Below, piece after piece: positions 6,317 through 9,641 of a DNA stretch of 9,641 nucleotides. This DNA comes from an uncultured Flavobacteriales bacterium (GTDB lineage Bacteria; Bacteroidota; Bacteroidia; Flavobacteriales_D; Sanyastnellaceae). The position numbers and the translations under genes are program-made. The notes beneath the pieces are model-generated. The model did no database searches. It saw only the letters and a list, made by a program, of their open reading frames with translations, and was not told the DNA's origin. Position 1 is the stretch's first letter. Every line of letters begins with the position of its first letter. Where the stretch lies: positions 1 through 9,641 of the forward strand of contig CALKYI010000503.1 of NCBI GenBank assembly GCA_938003665.1, read 5' to 3'.

Positions 6317-8299
6317 TTAGTCGACGAGCAAGCGCTCTGTCGCACGTGCACCATTAACGCTCAACGTCGTGGTGTATACGCCTGCGTCGAACGCGCTCAC
6401 ATCCAAGGTGATGCTGTGGTAGCCTGCACCTTGTGTGCCGCGATTCAATTGCTGAACGAGCTTTCCGGTCATGTCGTAGACTTCAACTGTGACGTCAGCA
6501 GGCTGGTCCAAACGGTATTGCAATCGAGTGTTTTCTGCTGCTGGGTTTGGAGCCAATGGGTACAATTGGAATGCCTCCGTGGTAACTTCCTCAACCGCAA
6601 CCGTATTGGTTGCATTCGGATCCAAGTTCAAACGAACCATTGGAGTTTCGTTGGTGTAGTACCAATCGTAAGCGCTACCGCTGCCAAATGGTCCGTATAC
6701 GAAACACGTATTATCATAAGCGAACTGAGATTCAAAAATTTGCACGTTTGAGCCACCGTAGTGTTCAAAGCCAGCCGCGAGTACGGTGCCACCTGGGGCA
6801 GTGTATGGATCTTCCAATACCAAGGTGTACCAAACAATGTCGCCAGGCTCCTCTGTGCCGTCATTCGTGAAGTCAGCTGCCAAATCCAATTCAGCGGTGC
6901 TGGCAATCAAACCACCGTATTGTTCAACGAGGTAGTTGTCGTCGAAACCATCGAACAAGTGCGCAACGACAGGCGTGCCATTCTCCGATCCAGCGGCAAT
7001 GGCTACGTCAATCGCGTAAATGGTCACATCCTCAAAGATGTCATAAGGGTTCAATGCGATGAAATCATCAGTGCCTTCACCCGGGAACAGGCCCGTCATT
7101 GTGCCGTTGTCACGACCGTAGTGGAGCGAGCTAACTTCAAACGATTGCGACGCTGTGTTGTTCGCTGGATTCTCATCTTCGTTCATGGCAGCCACGTCGT
7201 AGGTCAACTCGTACGAGCCAACTGCACCCATGTCGTAACTGACACGGAGCGTGTCCTCTGCCTGGTAGCCCAATGTGATGGGATCTGACATGCCGGCCTC
7301 TGCACCGTTAACGGTCAAGGTCATGGTTGTTTCCTCTTGGTCGAGGTAGCCTACGTTGTACACTTTCGCCGCTGCTTCCAATGAGCTCAGCTGGCCTTCT
7401 GCGAAAACACCTGCTTCCCAAATACCGGTAGTGAGGTAGTCAGTGTAACTCACGTAGTTGTCGATGCGAATGTCGTTCGCTGGCGTCTCGTAAATCTGGA
7501 TGTCATCGATTTCCCAGCTGTATCCCCAAGTACCTGACCATCGGAAGCGCACCCAGATTTGCTCCTGGCCGCCTGCTGCTGATGTAATGTCGAACTCAAC
7601 CAACGATGGGTTGTCTGACTCAGAACCGGTTTCGTAGCCTGGGAACACTTCCCAACGGCTCGCGATCAATTCACCGTCGCCGTAGTCAACCGTTCCGTCG
7701 ATTTCAGCAAACGTTGAGATGTCTGGCCAGTTCACGCCGTCACGAGAAATCTCAATCAAGCACTTCTCACTGTCATCCGAAGAACCGTTGTCCCAGCAGC
7801 GGTAGCGAGTTTCGAGCGAGATGCTGACGAATTCCAATGAGCTGCAGTCGATGGGATCTGCCGTTTGTACCCAGCTGTTTTCAATCCACGCTGCGCTGTA
7901 GTTCGCGTCTGCTCCGAACAAATCAGAGTCAACAATCAACAAACCGTTGGCGCTTGTGGTCGAGTTCATTGCGCTTGCCGCAGTGAAATCACCTGTTCCA
8001 CCTGCCCACTGGTTGTAAGGACCTGCAGGACCGTCCGTCGAGCACTCGAAGTTCAAATCGATGCCCTCCCAAGGAGACCCAGCGATGTCTGAACCGTTGC
8101 CGAACGTCCACGTGTCGCAGCTATCGATGTTGCAATCGTGTGACCAAATCACATCGCGCTCTACCTGAACGGACGCGGTATTTTCCGCCTTCACGCGACG
8201 GGATTGAGCTGTTTTGCTATTGGCATATGGCAACACGCCTTGTGCCGTTACAGCTGTTGAAAGAAGTACAGCAAAAGCTGCGGTGTAAAAATGCTTCAT
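6317..8299 (-). CDS. Secreted T9SS sorting-domain protein, paralog of the next gene
   Basis: This 660-residue secreted protein has the same layout as its downstream neighbour. A signal peptide occupies residues 1-19 (MKHFY, hydrophobic core, cleavage after VTA). A MAM/jelly-roll-like beta sandwich lies at about 50-272, including NSTTSANGLLIVD at 112-124, IEISRDGVNW at 182-191 and WEIDDIQIY at 262-270. An Ig/CARDB-like domain covers about 273-390, with AMNEDENPANN at 371-381. A beta domain of unknown type covers about 392-560. The type A T9SS sorting domain is at about 575-660 (LAPNPAAENT at 582-591, YDMTGKLV at 608-615). I start it at ATG 8299..8297. The longer reading would begin with a TTG two codons earlier, which adds only two residues before a good signal peptide. 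Several cysteines (56, 61, 86, 152, 168, 180) could form disulphides. No enzymatic motif is seen. A promoter and a terminator flank it, so it is probably transcribed alone. Confidence 0.88.
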   Translation of the reverse strand: MKHFYTAAFAVLLSTAVTAQGVLPYANSKTAQSRRVKAENTASVQVERDVIWSHDCNIDSCDTWTFGNGSDIAGSPWEGIDLNFECSTDGPAGPYNQWAGGTGDFTAASAMNSTTSANGLLIVDSDLFGADANYSAAWIENSWVQTADPIDCSSLEFVSISLETRYRCWDNGSSDDSEKCLIEISRDGVNWPDISTFAEIDGTVDYGDGELIASRWEVFPGYETGSESDNPSLVEFDITSAAGGQEQIWVRFRWSGTWGYSWEIDDIQIYETPANDIRIDNYVSYTDYLTTGIWEAGVFAEGQLSSLEAAAKVYNVGYLDQEETTMTLTVNGAEAGMSDPITLGYQAEDTLRVSYDMGAVGSYELTYDVAAMNEDENPANNTASQSFEVSSLHYGRDNGTMTGLFPGEGTDDFIALNPYDIFEDVTIYAIDVAIAAGSENGTPVVAHLFDGFDDNYLVEQYGGLIASTAELDLAADFTNDGTEEPGDIVWYTLVLEDPYTAPGGTVLAAGFEHYGGSNVQIFESQFAYDNTCFVYGPFGSGSAYDWYYTNETPMVRLNLDPNATNTVAVEEVTTEAFQLYPLAPNPAAENTRLQYRLDQPADVTVEVYDMTGKLVQQLNRGTQGAGYHSITLDVSAFDAGVYTTTLSVNGARATERLLVD

Positions 8300-8329
8300 T
8301 CTCAAGCAGTTTGGTGTTTAGGATTTTCG

Positions 8330-8361
8330 CAAATATAGGTGACTGCCTACGATGCACGCAA
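8330..8361 (-). promoter_or_regulatory. Bacteroidota-type promoter for the T9SS gene
   Basis: On the minus strand TATATTTG (8337..8330) matches the Bacteroidota -7 pattern TAnnTTTG exactly. A TTG at 8361..8359 serves as the -33 element, with a 21-base spacer, within the usual range. The -7 box ends 30 bases before the chosen ATG of the T9SS gene, leaving a short leader. The TTG lies just two bases past the gcvP stop, so the gap of some 60 bases is almost filled by this promoter. Confidence 0.7.
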
Positions 8362-8363
8362 TG

Positions 8364-9641
8364 TCATCCCAGCAGTTCTTCAAAAGCCGAGAGCGGCGGG
8401 CAGCTGCACACAAGGTTTCGATCGCCATAGGCATTGTCGACGCGTGCCACTGGACTCCAGAATTTCCGCGTCTCCATCTCTGGAGAAGGATAGGCTGCAG
8501 CCTCCCGGGTGTACGGGTGCTCCCACGTCGATGAGGCCACTTCCCGCGCGGTGTGCGGCGCCATCTTTACCACGTTGTCTTCGCGGTCCACGTCGCCGTT
8601 TTCAATGGCTCGAATCTCTTCACGGATCGCTACCATGGCATGGACAAACCGGTCCAATTCCTCGAGCGACTCCGACTCGGTCGGCTCCACCATCAAGGTC
8701 CCTGCGACGGGCCACGATACCGTTGGCGCGTGGAATCCGTAGTCGATGAGGCGCTTCGCGATGTCCATCACCTCCACTCCAGCAGAAGCTTTGAAACCTC
8801 GGCAGTCCAAAATCATTTCATGGGCCACGGTTCCTTGTTCGCCGGTGTACAAGATGCTGTAATCGTTCTCCAACTGTACTTTGAGGTAATTGGCGTTAAG
8901 GATGGCCACCTCAGTTGAACGGCGGAGGCCTTCTTCACCGAGCATTTTGATGTAGGCATATGGAATCTGGCAAATCAACGCGCTTCCAAACGGCGCGCCA
9001 CTAATGGCATCGATCTGCTGTTCACCGCCGGTCGGAATGACCGGGTGGCCTGGCAGGAATGGCACCAAGTGCTCTGCTACGCCAATCGGCCCCACACCAG
9101 GACCCCCACCTCCGTGCGGTATCGCAAATGTCTTGTGCAGGTTGAGGTGACACACGTCAGCGCCAATGAGCCCCGGACTGGTCAAGCCCACTTGCGCGTT
9201 CATGTTGGCACCGTCCATGTACACTTGCCCTCCGTGGGCGTGAATGAGCTGGGTGATGTCCAACACCGCTTCCTCAAACACCCCATGGGTGGAAGGGTAC
9301 GTGATCATCAACGCGCCCAATTGATCGGAATGCGCCTCCGCCTTATCGCGGAGATCATCCATGTCAATGTTTCCTTGGTCGTCGCAACCAACGACCACGA
9401 CCTTCATGCCGGCCATGACCGCAGAAGCGGGGTTGGTTCCGTGCGCTGAAGACGGGATGAGGCACACATCGCGGTGGCTTTCGCCGCGCGCTTCGTGGTA
9501 GGCGCGAATGACCATCAAGCCGGCGAATTCCCCTTGCGCTCCAGAGTTGGGTTGCCGCGAGACACCCGCAAATCCGGTGATGGTTGCCAAGTCTTTTTCC
9601 AATTCTTCGAGCATCGCCCGCGTGCCAGCAGCCTGTTCCGG
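8364..9641 (-). CDS. gcvP: Glycine dehydrogenase (decarboxylating), C-terminal part
   Basis: This is the P-protein of the glycine cleavage system, a PLP enzyme that decarboxylates glycine and passes the aminomethyl group to the lipoyl arm of the H-protein. The window holds the last 425 residues. The frame is open to the right edge, and the Met at 9614 is internal, because in-frame residues before it (PEQAAGTRA) already match the family. A single-chain P-protein is about 950 residues, so over half is missing. Clear family blocks are NSGAQGEFAGL, IPSSAHGTNPASA, and LNLHKTFAIPHGGGGPG with the PLP lysine codon at 9134..9132. The end (HPYTREAAAYP, YGDRNLVCSCPP) matches E. coli GcvP closely. No terminator is visible between its stop and the following promoter, so read-through into the T9SS gene is possible. 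No other gcv gene is in the window. Confidence 0.96.
   Translation of the reverse strand, partial: PEQAAGTRAMLEELEKDLATITGFAGVSRQPNSGAQGEFAGLMVIRAYHEARGESHRDVCLIPSSAHGTNPASAVMAGMKVVVVGCDDQGNIDMDDLRDKAEAHSDQLGALMITYPSTHGVFEEAVLDITQLIHAHGGQVYMDGANMNAQVGLTSPGLIGADVCHLNLHKTFAIPHGGGGPGVGPIGVAEHLVPFLPGHPVIPTGGEQQIDAISGAPFGSALICQIPYAYIKMLGEEGLRRSTEVAILNANYLKVQLENDYSILYTGEQGTVAHEMILDCRGFKASAGVEVMDIAKRLIDYGFHAPTVSWPVAGTLMVEPTESESLEELDRFVHAMVAIREEIRAIENGDVDREDNVVKMAPHTAREVASSTWEHPYTREAAAYPSPEMETRKFWSPVARVDNAYGDRNLVCSCPPLSAFEELLG

Noticed and set aside
8300..8305. TTG start giving two extra residues to the T9SS protein
   Set aside because: An ATG two codons later gives a standard MKHFY signal peptide, and nothing favours the rare TTG.
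9612..9614. Met at 9614 as the start of the glycine dehydrogenase frame
   Set aside because: In-frame residues upstream (PEQAAGTRA) already match the P-protein family, so this Met is internal and the gene is cut by the window edge.

Overview
The window comes from a member of the Bacteroidota, most likely Flavobacteriales-like. Two proteins combine an N-terminal signal peptide with a C-terminal type IX secretion (T9SS) sorting domain, which is a Bacteroidota hallmark. One intergenic gap carries a good match to the Bacteroidota promoter pattern (TTG, about 20 bases, TAnnTTTG). Most starts lack a Shine-Dalgarno sequence. By eye the GC content is a little above 50 %, which is high for a flavobacterium, so the family-level placement is open. 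Every supported gene lies on the minus strand, so the window is best read from its right end to its left.

Right end (9641 to 8364): the C-terminal part of glycine dehydrogenase (GcvP, the P-protein of the glycine cleavage system), cut by the window edge. Middle (8299 to 4150): two large secreted T9SS proteins in tandem. They share the same order of domains and are probably diverged paralogs. Each is followed by its own intrinsic terminator, and the first has a clear promoter of its own.

Left part (4061 to 98): five tightly packed genes that look like one operon. In order they are a GH3-family adenylating enzyme, a uridine-kinase-like P-loop kinase (GTG start, 4-base overlap with GH3), a small ArsC/Spx-family thioredoxin-fold protein, an EamA/DMT-type transporter, and 3-hydroxyanthranilate 3,4-dioxygenase of the kynurenine route from tryptophan to quinolinate. 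Gaps inside this group are -4, 10, 3 and 39 bases.

No RNA genes, CRISPR arrays, insertion sequences or defence systems are visible, and no gene-free stretch exceeds 100 bases. I see no clear new multi-gene system. The points most worth following are the altered nucleoside pocket of the uridine-kinase-like protein, the pairing of a GH3 enzyme with a tryptophan-catabolism dioxygenase, and the tandem T9SS paralogs of unknown function.
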